Below are positions 26,609-35,454 of a DNA stretch of 64,000 nucleotides, piece after piece. The notes under the pieces were generated by a model. That model was not told the DNA's origin. It did no database searches and worked only from the letters and a program-made list of their open reading frames with translations. Each line of letters opens with the position of its first letter. Position 1 is the stretch's first letter. This stretch comes from Flavobacterium commune (GTDB taxonomy: Bacteria > Bacteroidota > Bacteroidia > Flavobacteriales > Flavobacteriaceae), in the NCBI RefSeq assembly GCF_001857965.1, contig NZ_CP017774.1:2232001-2296000 (forward strand), written 5' to 3'. Made by a program: the position numbers and the translations under genes.

Positions 26609-28201
26609 ATGCAAAAATATATTTTATTTATACTAATAATATCGTTTGCTTTTGCAACGAATCTGAATGCCCAAAAAAAGGGAAGTTATAAAAAAGTTTT
26701 AGATTGGGGATATTGGCAAGCTGAACAGCCAGAATACGAGATGAGTCTTGAAAAAAACGTTGAATTCAATAATGAAAACATCTTAACTATTAAATCAGTT
26801 AAAAGTAAAATTAATGGTTTTGGAACGCTTATGAAAACGACTAAACCTGATTTGTATCTAGGAAAAACAGTTAAAATGACTGCTTATGTTAAAAATGAAG
26901 ATGTAAAATCTTGGGCTGGGCTTTGGATGCGTGTTGATTATTATGATAGTAATGTTCTTGCTTTTGATAATATGGAGAAAAGACCTATAAAAGGAACATC
27001 TGATTGGGGAAAATATGAAATTGTTTTATTTGTTCCTGTTGAAGCAACATCTATTTCTTATGGCGTTTTATTAGCTGGAACTGGTCAAGTTTGGTTTAAG
27101 GATGTAAAGTTCGAAATTGTTGATGATACTGTTCCTGAAACAGGGATAAATAAAGGAAGAGAAAATAAAGTATTGTCATTTGAAGCCAAAGCCAAAGCAA
27201 TTGGTAATGAAATTAAAAGAATAACAGATGAGGAGAAAAATGCTCTAAAAGCTGAAGTAAGTTCAATAGATAAAGAAATTGGAGAAGGAATAATTTCTAA
27301 AGAAAAAGTAGCAGAACTTAAATTGAAAAAAGCACAAGAACACGCCGCTAATATTGAAAAAAGAGTTGCTGTTGAGCAAGAAAAACTAAATCAATTGGTT
27401 CAGGATAAAGTTGATGGAAAGATAGGTGAAGAAGCTAATCCGAAAAAGAAAGGTGGTACGTTAATTTTAGGAAGTAATAATGATTCTTTTGATAACGGTA
27501 GAGAGATTAATCTTGCTTCAATGAAGGTTTATAATGGTCATGATGACAAGTTGAATCGTCATATAAAACGAACAACAAGTCAGATTGTTTTTGCTATAGG
27601 AGCCAATAATTTAATTACTGATGGGGCGGTTGGAAATTCTGACTTTAAATACGCGAGATCGCATTTTTATGAATGGGGATTGACCTATAATACCAGAATA
27701 TTAAAAAACGATAATTTATTGCATGCTAAATACGGTTTGTCATTAATGTATAATAATTTGCGACCAACAGATAATCGTAATTTTCAAGTGAATGGCAATC
27801 AGACTGATCTTGTAATTAATCCAGTTGTTTTAAAAGATTCTCGTTTTCGAAATGTTAATTTGGTAGTGCCTTTGCATTTGGAATTTGATTTTACAAAACC
27901 GACCGTTATAAACGATAAGACTTATTTTAAATCTCATGACGGTTTTAGATTAGGTTTAGGTGGTTATTTTGGAGTTAATCTAAAATCTAAACAAATTCTT
28001 AAATATGATATTGATGAATATGCTTCAAGAGAAGTGACTAAAGGGAATTTTAATATGAATGATTTTATCTATGGTTTGAGTACTTATGTAGGTTACAAGG
28101 CAACTAGCTTGTATTTAAAATATGATTTAAATCCTTTGTTTAAAGATAATGCAGTCAAGCAAAACAATGTTTCTTTAGGATTGCGATTTGATTTTAACTA
28201 A
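26609..28201 (+). CDS. Exported fusion: jelly-roll domain, coiled coil, outer-membrane beta-barrel
   Basis: A 530-residue protein with a signal peptide (cut near NLNAQ). Residues 25-170 form a carbohydrate-binding-like jelly roll (WAGLWMRVDYYD, FDNMEKRPIKGTSDW, SYGVLLAGTGQVWFKDVKFEIV); similar modules occur next to helix-turn-helix or other domains in other bacteria. Residues 185-275 are a charged coiled coil, and residues 290-530 look like a PorT-type barrel ending in SLGLRFDFN. It is third in the sigma/anti-sigma operon, and a role as envelope sensor or target is inference. Confidence 0.7.
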   Translation: MQKYILFILIISFAFATNLNAQKKGSYKKVLDWGYWQAEQPEYEMSLEKNVEFNNENILTIKSVKSKINGFGTLMKTTKPDLYLGKTVKMTAYVKNEDVKSWAGLWMRVDYYDSNVLAFDNMEKRPIKGTSDWGKYEIVLFVPVEATSISYGVLLAGTGQVWFKDVKFEIVDDTVPETGINKGRENKVLSFEAKAKAIGNEIKRITDEEKNALKAEVSSIDKEIGEGIISKEKVAELKLKKAQEHAANIEKRVAVEQEKLNQLVQDKVDGKIGEEANPKKKGGTLILGSNNDSFDNGREINLASMKVYNGHDDKLNRHIKRTTSQIVFAIGANNLITDGAVGNSDFKYARSHFYEWGLTYNTRILKNDNLLHAKYGLSLMYNNLRPTDNRNFQVNGNQTDLVINPVVLKDSRFRNVNLVVPLHLEFDFTKPTVINDKTYFKSHDGFRLGLGGYFGVNLKSKQILKYDIDEYASREVTKGNFNMNDFIYGLSTYVGYKATSLYLKYDLNPLFKDNAVKQNNVSLGLRFDFN

Positions 28202-28289
28202 TTTGTGAATACAATGGCAATGACAGTAAAGAAATTCAAAAGCTGTATTGATTTTTGATATTGTCATTGTCATTGATATTGTTACTTTG
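28202..28289. repeat. Low-complexity CAATG/CATTG repeat region
   Basis: CAATGGCAATGACAG on the left and TTGTCATTGTCATTGATATT on the right form imperfect inverted repeats. A similar composition occurs at 46944-47083. The dnaG promoter follows directly. Confidence 0.4.
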
Positions 28290-28297
28290 TATCTTTG
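28290..28297 (+). promoter_or_regulatory. -7 promoter element of dnaG
   Basis: TATCTTTG, 28 bases before the TTG start of dnaG. Confidence 0.55.
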
Positions 28298-28324
28298 ATG
28301 CTTTCCAACTTTATACCTTAAAAA

Positions 28325-30379
28325 TTGATTTCAAAAGCCACCATAGATACTGTTTTCGAAACTGCTCGAGTTGAGGAGGTTATTGGCGATTTTGTACAAT
28401 TAAAACGAGCAGGAAGTAATTTTAAAGGATTGAGTCCGTTTTCTGACGAACGTTCTCCATCGTTTATGGTATCGCCGGCTAAAGGAATTTGGAAAGATTT
28501 TAGCTCCGGAAAAGGAGGGAACTCTGTGGCTTTCCTGATGGAGCACTCCCATTTTACCTATCCGGAAGCCATTCGTTATCTGGCTAAAAAATACAATATC
28601 GAAATTGAGGAAACCGAACAGACTGATGCTGAAAAGGCAAATATGGATGCCCGGGAAAGTATGTATCTGGTTTCGGAATTTGCAAAAGATTATTTTCATA
28701 ATACACTTTTAAATACAGAAGAAGGTAAAGCAATCGGACTTTCGTATTTTAAAGAAAGAGGGTTTACTGCTGAAACTATAAAAAAGTTTAGTTTAGGATA
28801 TTCGCCTGAAACCTGGGATGCTTTTACTAAAGAAGCCTTGGGGAAAGGTTATAAATTAGAATTTCTGGAAAGCACAGGTTTGACTATCCCCAGGGAAGAT
28901 CGTCCTTTTGACCGATTCAAGGGTCGTGTGATGTTCCCGATACAAAGTATGTCAGGACGTGTTTTAGGGTTCGGAGGAAGGATTCTGACCAATGATAAAA
29001 AAGCGGCTAAATACCTGAATTCACCTGAAAGTGAAATCTACCATAAGAGTAAAGTTTTATATGGTATTTTTCAGGCTAAGCAATCTATAGCTAAATTAAA
29101 CAATTGTTTTTTAGTTGAGGGTTATACTGATGTAATTCAGTTTAATCAAGCGGGAATTGAGAATGTGGTGGCTTCTTCGGGAACTGCTTTGACTCCGGAT
29201 CAAATCAGATTAATCAACCGATTGACCAAAAATATTACCGTTCTTTTTGATGGTGATGCTGCCGGACTTCGGGCTTCTGTTCGTGGAATCGATTTGATTC
29301 TAGAGGAAGGAATGAATGTGAAAGTTTGTACTTTTCCTGATGGAGAAGATCCGGATAGTTTTGCTAAAAAAACATCGCATGACGATTTGGTTGCTTATTT
29401 AGAAAATAATGCTAAGGATTTTATTCAGTTCAAAGCTTCGTTGTTAATGGATGAAGCCAAGAATGATCCTATCAAGAAAGCCGATTTGATTCGGGATATG
29501 GTGCAAAGTATTTCTAAAATTCCAGATCGTATTCAGCGCGAAGTTTACATCCAGGAATGTTCTCGAATTATGGATATTTCGGAGCAAGTCCTTATTAGTA
29601 CTTTAGCTCAGTTGATTCAAAAAGATGTTGCTGAAGTTGCTAAAAAGCAAAAGCAGGAGCAAAAACCTTTTGAAGTTCATAGAAACCAAAACCCGAAAAA
29701 TACAGGGTATTCAGGAGGAGATCCGGAAGATCCCAGATTTGGGCCGCCAGAGAATTATCCTGGAGAACCGGGATATCAAAGCGAGCCTACAGAAAAAGTA
29801 GATGTTCTTTATCGTTTAGAACGAAAAGTTATTGAAATTTTATTGCTTTATGGAAATAAAACAGAACAATTTGAAGATGTTTTGATGAAGTCAAATGAAG
29901 ATGGCGAAATCGTGAATGTCTCTGAAATGAAGTCCTATAAAGTTTTTCAACGTATCTATTTAAGTTTACAAGAAGATGAAGTTGAATTAGCTAACCCTTT
30001 GTTTCGTGGAATATTTACTGATTTGATTAACCATTATCTTCAAAATGATTCTTTTAGTTTAGAACAGTATTTGATGCATTTGCCAGCAGAATATGCCCAG
30101 GAAGTGACTGATATTTTGATGGAAGATGAGCGATTAGTTTTGCATGATTGGGAAGGTCAAAATATTTTTCCTAAAACAAAACAGGATACTATAAGCCAAA
30201 ATGTTTCTGAGACTATTTTAACCTTAAGATGGTATTTAGTCGGTAGAATTATTGATGAATTAAAAAACTCCATATCTCCTGATCAGGATAATATGGAGTC
30301 TTTAATGATGATTAGAGATTATAATGAACTCACTCGAGCTTTTTCAAAAAAACTGGGTAGGGTTATGTCTCGTTTTTAG
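28325..30379 (+). CDS. dnaG: DNA primase
   Basis: Makes RNA primers at the replication fork. The start is TTG 28325, since the conserved N-terminus (ISKATIDTVFETARVEEVIGDFV) begins there. Residues 1-100 are the former zinc-binding domain, but all four ligands are replaced: S37, S40, D58 and S61 stand where CHC2 primases have Cys, His, Cys, Cys. The TOPRIM core is intact (FLVEGYTDVI near residue 265, LFDGDAAGLRA near 310). The C-terminal 180 residues should bind the DnaB helicase. Its stop lies one base from the stop of the convergent response regulator. Confidence 0.96.
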   Translation: MISKATIDTVFETARVEEVIGDFVQLKRAGSNFKGLSPFSDERSPSFMVSPAKGIWKDFSSGKGGNSVAFLMEHSHFTYPEAIRYLAKKYNIEIEETEQTDAEKANMDARESMYLVSEFAKDYFHNTLLNTEEGKAIGLSYFKERGFTAETIKKFSLGYSPETWDAFTKEALGKGYKLEFLESTGLTIPREDRPFDRFKGRVMFPIQSMSGRVLGFGGRILTNDKKAAKYLNSPESEIYHKSKVLYGIFQAKQSIAKLNNCFLVEGYTDVIQFNQAGIENVVASSGTALTPDQIRLINRLTKNITVLFDGDAAGLRASVRGIDLILEEGMNVKVCTFPDGEDPDSFAKKTSHDDLVAYLENNAKDFIQFKASLLMDEAKNDPIKKADLIRDMVQSISKIPDRIQREVYIQECSRIMDISEQVLISTLAQLIQKDVAEVAKKQKQEQKPFEVHRNQNPKNTGYSGGDPEDPRFGPPENYPGEPGYQSEPTEKVDVLYRLERKVIEILLLYGNKTEQFEDVLMKSNEDGEIVNVSEMKSYKVFQRIYLSLQEDEVELANPLFRGIFTDLINHYLQNDSFSLEQYLMHLPAEYAQEVTDILMEDERLVLHDWEGQNIFPKTKQDTISQNVSETILTLRWYLVGRIIDELKNSISPDQDNMESLMMIRDYNELTRAFSKKLGRVMSRF

Positions 30380-30380
30380 A

Positions 30381-31010
30381 TTAAACGATCTCTAAACTTT
30401 TAGCTTTGTTTACTAAATCAACTAAGTTAGTAACATTTAGTTTCGTTAATAAACGTAATTTATAAGTACTAATGGTTTTTTCGTTCAAACCTAAGATTTC
30501 TGCAATCTCGTGGTTTTTCTTTCCACCACTTAAATAACGTAAAACTTCTACTTCACGGTTAGAAAGTTTACGGTACAAACGCTCGCTTTTACTTTGTTTG
30601 GCAATTAAAGCCAGGTTTTTCTTAACCGTTTCATTCATGATAATTTTACCTTGATGAACTTTGATTATAGATTGTCCCAGAGTCTCTAATTTCTCTTTTT
30701 TATGAACATATCCGGAAACTCCAGCTTTGATGGCATTAGGAGCATAAATTTGTTCAGAAAGTCCACTAAAAATAATAATTTTAGTTTTAGGGAAATTCTT
30801 TAAAAGCGCTTTTACTTCAAAAATACTCGAAAGACCTTCAAGTTCTAAGTCTAAGACAAGAACGTCAATTTCTTTTGTTAAGAGTATATCTCTTATCATC
30901 AAAAAACTACCAACATTGGCAGTAATTGATATGTCTGAATGGTCTTTGAAGTACGACTTTACTCCAAAATGCACTACCGGAAAATTATCGGCTAGACAAA
31001 CTTTAATCAT
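30381..31010 (-). CDS. LuxR/NarL-type response regulator
   Basis: A 209-residue two-domain regulator. The receiver (1-120) has the phospho-acceptor in VLVLDLELEG (D near residue 53) and the switch lysine in GYVHKKE, but the acidic pair reads D-N (ADNF) instead of two acids. The helix-turn-helix (140-205: LSNREVEVLRYLSGGKKNHEIAEILGLNEKTISTYKLRLLTKL) is standard LuxR/GerE. No sensor kinase is adjacent, so it is an orphan regulator. It is convergent with dnaG without a visible terminator. Confidence 0.9.
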   Translation of the reverse strand: MIKVCLADNFPVVHFGVKSYFKDHSDISITANVGSFLMIRDILLTKEIDVLVLDLELEGLSSIFEVKALLKNFPKTKIIIFSGLSEQIYAPNAIKAGVSGYVHKKEKLETLGQSIIKVHQGKIIMNETVKKNLALIAKQSKSERLYRKLSNREVEVLRYLSGGKKNHEIAEILGLNEKTISTYKLRLLTKLNVTNLVDLVNKAKSLEIV

Positions 31011-31107
31011 GATTTTTTTTTTTTTAGGGTTGTTTTTTTGTGTGAATTATATATATAAATTTAAGTAAAAAAAAGCAATAATACTATTTTTTATAGATAA
31101 AATAGTA

Positions 31108-31908
31108 TTAAATCCGATTAATTACACAAACTGGTATTGGATTCATCTTGTGTTGGTTGATTGTGTTGAGTTTTTTGTAGATTTCAAACACCTTTTTTTC
31201 TCTTTCAGAGTAATTGTTTTGGGGGTTTTTATTCTCATCTTCGAGCATTGCCCATTCTAATTCGTCATAAGTGGCACCTAATTGTTGCTCATCGGTTTTT
31301 TCATCTCCAAATAAACCATCTGAAGGTTGAGCTGTTAAGATAGAATTAGGGACTTGTAAATATTCGGCTAAAGCAAAAACATCTGATTTCATTAAATCGG
31401 CAATCGGACTTAAATCGACACCGCCATCACCGTATTTAGTGTAGAAACCTACGCCAAAGTCTTCTACTTTATTACCGGTTCCTGCAACTAATAGTCCATG
31501 AACTCCTGCATAATAATATAAGGTAGTCATTCTTAATCGTGCGCGGGTGTTGGCTAAGGTTAGATTAAGTTTGTTTTCTTCAAAGTTGGCAGGAACTTCT
31601 TTTTTAAAAGTTTCAAATACAGCTGTTAAGTCAGTGTGTACACTACTCACATTAGAAAAACGCTTCTTAAGTTGTTCAATATGCTCTTTAGCGCGGCTTA
31701 CATGACTGACATGTTGGTGGATTGGCATTTCAACACATAAAACCTGAAGTCCGGTTTGAGCGCATAAAGTAGAGGTTACAGCCGAATCTACACCGCCTGA
31801 AATTCCTACTACAAAACCATTAACTTTTGTGGTTGTTGCATAAGATTTTAACCAATTGACAATCTGAGTGTTTACCTGATCAACTTTTAGAGTGCTTTTT
31901 TTAGTCAT
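31108..31908 (-). CDS. nadE: NH3-dependent NAD+ synthetase
   Basis: Amidates nicotinate adenine dinucleotide, the last step of NAD synthesis. At 266 residues it lacks the glutaminase domain of longer enzymes, so it should use ammonia. The N-type ATP pyrophosphatase P-loop is SGGVDS in VVGISGGVDSAVTS (near residue 33), with ATGTGNKVED-like and FYTKYGDGGVDLSPI substrate segments. Divergent from gldB across a 102-bp region that holds crossing promoters. Confidence 0.95.
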   Translation of the reverse strand: MTKKSTLKVDQVNTQIVNWLKSYATTTKVNGFVVGISGGVDSAVTSTLCAQTGLQVLCVEMPIHQHVSHVSRAKEHIEQLKKRFSNVSSVHTDLTAVFETFKKEVPANFEENKLNLTLANTRARLRMTTLYYYAGVHGLLVAGTGNKVEDFGVGFYTKYGDGGVDLSPIADLMKSDVFALAEYLQVPNSILTAQPSDGLFGDEKTDEQQLGATYDELEWAMLEDENKNPQNNYSEREKKVFEIYKKLNTINQHKMNPIPVCVINRI

Positions 31909-31938
31909 AAATAGTTCAAATTTTAAGCATCAGGAACG

Positions 31939-31946
31939 TATCTTTG
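31939..31946 (+). promoter_or_regulatory. -7 promoter element of gldBC
   Basis: TATCTTTG on the plus strand, 64 bases before gldB. It lies inside a dyad (AGCAT-CAGGAAC at 31926-31937; GTTCCTG at 31974-31980 and ATGCT at 31986-31990). Confidence 0.5.
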
Positions 31947-31991
31947 CATCAAATTTTCGTTAACATACTGGTTGTTCCTGTTATAATGCTG

Positions 31992-31999
31992 CAAATTTA
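31992..31999 (-). promoter_or_regulatory. -7 promoter element of nadE
   Basis: CAAATTTA reads TAAATTTG on the minus strand. It fires leftward from inside the gldB leader, facing the gldBC promoter. Confidence 0.5.
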
Positions 32000-32010
32000 A
32001 TTAAAATAAA

Positions 32011-32970
32011 ATGAAAACTTGTGTATTTTCCTTAGTTCTATTGTTCTTTTTTTTGTCATGTGAGACTAAAAATAAGACAGAAAAAGCAGTAGAGGCTATT
32101 TCGGTTGATTTAAAAGTGGTACGATTTGATAAAATATTTTTCGAAACCGCTCCTGAGGATCTGCCAAAGATTAAAAAAGAATTTCCTTTTTTCTTTCCGA
32201 CCGGAAATGATGCTGCTGTTTGGTTAGAAAAAATGCAAAATCCTCTTTGGCGTGAATTGTATAGTGAAGTTCAAAAAAAGTTTTCCAATTTTGATTTGTA
32301 TAAAGCAGAATTAGAAGGGGTTTTTAAGCATATAAAATACAATTTTCCTAAAACAGTTACGCCTAAAGTATATACTATTGTAGCTGAAATGGATTATAAT
32401 AATAAGGTGATTTATGCTGATAGCTTATTGATTATTTCGCTTGAAATGTATCTGGGGAAGGAACATAAATTTTATCAGTTTCCGAATTATTTAAAACAAA
32501 ATTTCGAACCCAGACAAATGATGCCTGATGTTGTAGAAAGTTTTGCAAGAAGACAAATCCCGCCAAGCATAGAAAAAAACTTTTTGGCGGCTATGATTTA
32601 TTCCGGAAAGCAATTGTATTTAAAAGATAAATTGTTGTCAGAAGATTATACTGATGCGGATAAAATAGGTTACACAGCTGAGCAATTGTTGTGGTGTCAG
32701 GAAAACGAGAGTTATATGTGGCGTTATTTTATTGAAGATCAATTGCTGTATAATGATGATCCTAAGTTGATTCCTAGGTTTATTAGTCCAGCGCCTTTTT
32801 CTAAATTTTATTTAGAAATTGATAATGAGTCTCCGGGTAAGGTAGGAGCCTGGATTGGTTGGCAAATTGTGCGTTCGTATATGAAAAATAATGAAGTATC
32901 TTTGCCGCAATTAATGCAGATGAGTGCAAAAGAAATTTTTGAAAAATCAAATTATAAACCTAAGAAATAA
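32011..32970 (+). CDS. gldB: Gliding motility lipoprotein GldB
   Basis: A 319-residue lipoprotein required for gliding in Flavobacterium johnsoniae. The lipobox ends at C17 (FFLSCETK). The body matches GldB from the start (LKVVRFDKIFFETAPEDLPKIKKEF, FFPTGNDAAVWLEKMQNPLW), including the central EMYLGKEHKFYQFPNYL and C-terminal GKVGAWIGWQIVRSYM segments. It is anchored in the envelope. The last base of its stop is the first of the gldC start codon (TAATG), so translation is coupled. Confidence 0.96.
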   Translation: MKTCVFSLVLLFFFLSCETKNKTEKAVEAISVDLKVVRFDKIFFETAPEDLPKIKKEFPFFFPTGNDAAVWLEKMQNPLWRELYSEVQKKFSNFDLYKAELEGVFKHIKYNFPKTVTPKVYTIVAEMDYNNKVIYADSLLIISLEMYLGKEHKFYQFPNYLKQNFEPRQMMPDVVESFARRQIPPSIEKNFLAAMIYSGKQLYLKDKLLSEDYTDADKIGYTAEQLLWCQENESYMWRYFIEDQLLYNDDPKLIPRFISPAPFSKFYLEIDNESPGKVGAWIGWQIVRSYMKNNEVSLPQLMQMSAKEIFEKSNYKPKK

Positions 32971-33305
32971 TGTCAAATACAAATAAATCAGAAATAAATT
33001 TCCTGGTAGAATTAGATGAAAACCGTGTTCCGGAAAAATTATATTGGACGGCAAAAGATGGTGGAATTGAATTAGAAGAGTCGAAAGCAATTATGTTGTC
33101 AGTTTGGGATAGTAAGGCTAAAGAAAGTATGCGTATTGATTTATGGACTAAAGATATGCCTGTAGATGAGATGAAAATTTTCTTTCACCAGACTTTAGTG
33201 GCAATGTCGGATACTTTTCACCGTGCAACCGGTGATGAAAAAATGTCAGCAACGATGAAAGATTTCTGCGAGTATTTTGCAGAGAAATTAGAGTTGACAA
33301 AATAA
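32970..33305 (+). CDS. gldC: Gliding motility protein GldC
   Basis: A 111-residue soluble protein that increases gliding efficiency in F. johnsoniae. The sequence fits GldC throughout (EINFLVELDENRVPEKLYWTA, WTKDMPVDEMKIFFHQTL, MKDFCEYFAEKLEL). An IS256-type element sits directly behind it: the 8-bp target duplication starts at the last sense codon and includes the stop TAA, so the reading frame is unchanged. The old terminator now lies beyond the insertion. Confidence 0.96.
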   Translation: MSNTNKSEINFLVELDENRVPEKLYWTAKDGGIELEESKAIMLSVWDSKAKESMRIDLWTKDMPVDEMKIFFHQTLVAMSDTFHRATGDEKMSATMKDFCEYFAEKLELTK

Positions 33306-33307
33306 TT
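33300..33307. repeat. Target-site duplication, left copy
   Basis: AAATAATT, identical to 34678-34685. It contains the gldC lysine codon and stop. Confidence 0.85.
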
Positions 33308-34677
33308 GACACTATCCCAAAAAGTGTGTAAGTTGAAAAGTTAAGGCTTCGTTTTTATAATCGGAGCCTTTTTTCAAATATAAGGGTAAATTGGTTTAAA
33401 ACAATTCCCCAATTTTGAATAGGCATTGACCATTTTTTGGTCGCTTCTCTTAAAGCCAAAAATACCGATTTTAATACAGCATCATCTGTTGGGAACGACA
33501 TTTTATTTTTAGTGTATTTTCTAATTTTTCCGTTTAAGTTCTCGATTAAATTTGTTGTATAAATGATTTTTCTAATTTCAATTGGAAAATCAAAAAATAC
33601 GGTCAATTCATCCCAGTTATCTCGCCAGGATTTAATTGCATAAGAATATTTGGATTCCCATTTGTCTGCAAAATCGTTTAAAGCCAACTCTGCTGCTTGT
33701 TTTGTTGGAGCGTTATAAATATGTTTCATATCGGCAGTAAATTGTTTTCGATCCTTCCAAACGACATATTTACAAGCATTTCTAATTTGATGAACCACGC
33801 AGATTTGTGTTTGAGATTCAGGGAAAACACTTCGGATTGTTTGAGTAAATCCATTTAAATTATCGGTAGCTGTAATAAGTATATCTTCAACGCCACGGGC
33901 TTTTAAATCAGTCAAAACACTCATCCAAAAGCTACTGCTTTCATTCTTACCAAGCCACATTCCTAAAACATCTTTTTTACCATCTCTGTTAAGCCCTACA
34001 GCTAAATAAATAGTTTTATTGATAACTTTCGAACCTTCTCTAACCTTAAAAACAATACCATCCATCCAAACAATTAAATAAAGCTCTTCTAGTGGCCTGT
34101 TTTGCCAAGTAACTACTTCATTTGTAATTGTGTTGGTAATACGTGATATAGTCGAAGAAGACACTTCAAAATCATATACCTCCTTGATCTGTTCTTCAAT
34201 ATCACTAACACTCATGCCTTTAGCATAAAGTGAGATGATGACATTTTCAATACCTTGGGCTATATTTTCTCTTTTAGGAACAAGCAGGGGATTAAAGGAA
34301 GAATCTCTGTCACGAGGAACTTTGATTTCTTGTTGACCAAAAGAGGTCTTTATTTTTTTAGTTCCGTGTCCGTTGCGATAATTACCCTTAGTGGTTTTAT
34401 CGTGTTTTTCATTGTCTAAATGAGCATCAAGTTCGGCTTCGAGCATATGTTCAACAGCTCGTTTGTGCATCGTTTGAAAGAATGAGGTTAAATCTTCTGC
34501 ATTCTTGAAGGATTTATAGAAATCCTTGTTGTTTAATAAGTCGTCTTTGTCAATCATAATTATGTAAGGTTAAAAATAACAAAAAGTTATTTCCGAAAAA
34601 TATTTTTGAGCTTTTTAAAGGAGCTCAAATATTTTTCAGAATAACTTTTCAACTTACACAGTTAGTGAGACACTACC
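33308..34677 (-). mobile_element. IS256-family insertion sequence, 1370 bp, complete
   Basis: Ends are defined by the 8-bp direct repeat on both sides. The terminal inverted repeats start with G at both ends and share an 18-bp perfect block (GTGTAAGTTGAAAAGTTA at 33326-33343 and its complement at the right end), with the outer 18 bases matching imperfectly. It carries one intact transposase gene. Length, repeat size and 8-bp target duplication fit IS256-type elements. Confidence 0.93.
33355..34557 (-). CDS. IS256-family transposase (mutator-type DDE)
   Basis: A 400-residue transposase of the IS256/Mutator group. The catalytic region includes [14 protein letters not shown] (first Asp, near residue 166), [10 protein letters not shown] (second Asp, near 232) and a C-terminal [21 protein letters not shown] segment with the glutamate. 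The N-terminal DNA-binding part has [17 protein letters not shown]. The frame is full length and undamaged, so the element could still move. Confidence 0.95.
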   Translation of the reverse strand: MIDKDDLLNNKDFYKSFKNAEDLTSFFQTMHKRAVEHMLEAELDAHLDNEKHDKTTKGNYRNGHGTKKIKTSFGQQEIKVPRDRDSSFNPLLVPKRENIAQGIENVIISLYAKGMSVSDIEEQIKEVYDFEVSSSTISRITNTITNEVVTWQNRPLEELYLIVWMDGIVFKVREGSKVINKTIYLAVGLNRDGKKDVLGMWLGKNESSSFWMSVLTDLKARGVEDILITATDNLNGFTQTIRSVFPESQTQICVVHQIRNACKYVVWKDRKQFTADMKHIYNAPTKQAAELALNDFADKWESKYSYAIKSWRDNWDELTVFFDFPIEIRKIIYTTNLIENLNGKIRKYTKNKMSFPTDDAVLKSVFLALREATKKWSMPIQNWGIVLNQFTLIFEKRLRL

Positions 34678-34685
34678 AAATAATT
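34678..34685. repeat. Target-site duplication, right copy
   Basis: AAATAATT, identical to the left copy at 33300-33307. Confidence 0.85.
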
Positions 34686-34704
34686 TTTGAAAAACTCTAA
34701 TAGA

Positions 34705-34750
34705 AAAATCCCAAATTCCAATTTTAATATCTTGGAGTTTGGGGTTTTTT
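34705..34750 (+). terminator. Former gldBC terminator, displaced by the IS
   Basis: AAAATCCCAAATTCCAA pairs (with some G-U pairs) with TTGGAGTTTGGGGTTTT, followed by more T. Before the insertion it lay about 20 bases behind the gldC stop. Confidence 0.7.
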
Positions 34751-34778
34751 ATTTTAAACGTTTGGAATTTGGATTTGT

Positions 34779-34798
34779 ATCCTGATACCTATCGGGAT
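34779..34798. repeat. Imperfect 20-bp palindrome
   Basis: ATCCTGATACCTATCGGGAT differs at two positions from a perfect palindrome built on CCCGATAGCTATCGGG. It lies next to the engB stop. Confidence 0.5.
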
Positions 34799-34804
34799 TG
34801 GAAT

Positions 34805-35428
34805 TTAAAATCCACCACTGTTGTTTTTGAAAATTTCCTGATTGACTTCGTCTATGTAATTTAGGACTTCTTCTTTGCCGGTGCCTTCAGTTGATGAGGT
34901 TACAAAATAAGGAGGCATTTCAGCCCAATGGTTAGCAAACATTTGTTTTTTGTAGGCTGCAACATGAGAGTCAATTTTTACCTTACTGATTTTATCGGCT
35001 TTGGTGAAAATGATGCAGAAAGGAATTTCGCTTTCGCCCATATAATTCATAAATTCAATGTCGATAGCTTGTGCTTCATGGCGAATATCAATCAATACAA
35101 ATGCGCAGGCTAATTGCTGTCTTTTTTCAAAATAATCAGTAATGAATTGTTGAAAAACAGATTTGGTTTTCTTTGAAACCTTAGCATAACCATAGCCGGG
35201 TAAATCAACCAGAAACCAATTGTTGTTAATTAAAAAGTGATTAATTAATTGTGTTTTTCCTGGTCTTCCTGATGTTTTGGCTAATTTTTGTCGGTTGGTC
35301 AACATATTTATTAATGAAGACTTGCCTACATTAGACCTGCCTATAAAAGCATATTCGGGCAAAAAGTCCTTAGGGCATTTGCTTACGTCTGAGTTGCTAA
35401 TTACGAATTCGGCGGTATTGATTTTCAT
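34805..35428 (-). CDS. engB: Ribosome biogenesis GTPase EngB (YihA/YsxC)
   Basis: A 207-residue essential-type GTPase acting in assembly of the large ribosomal subunit. All G motifs are present: G1 GRSNVGKSS (near residue 30), G2 with TSGRPGKTQ, G3 DLPGYG, G4 TKAD and G5 TSS. Length is standard. It probably shares a transcript with the upstream hydrolase gene, 26 bases away. Confidence 0.96.
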   Translation of the reverse strand: MKINTAEFVISNSDVSKCPKDFLPEYAFIGRSNVGKSSLINMLTNRQKLAKTSGRPGKTQLINHFLINNNWFLVDLPGYGYAKVSKKTKSVFQQFITDYFEKRQQLACAFVLIDIRHEAQAIDIEFMNYMGESEIPFCIIFTKADKISKVKIDSHVAAYKKQMFANHWAEMPPYFVTSSTEGTGKEEVLNYIDEVNQEIFKNNSGGF

Positions 35429-35454
35429 GTTTTTTTAATATAAAAAAAGCTGTT

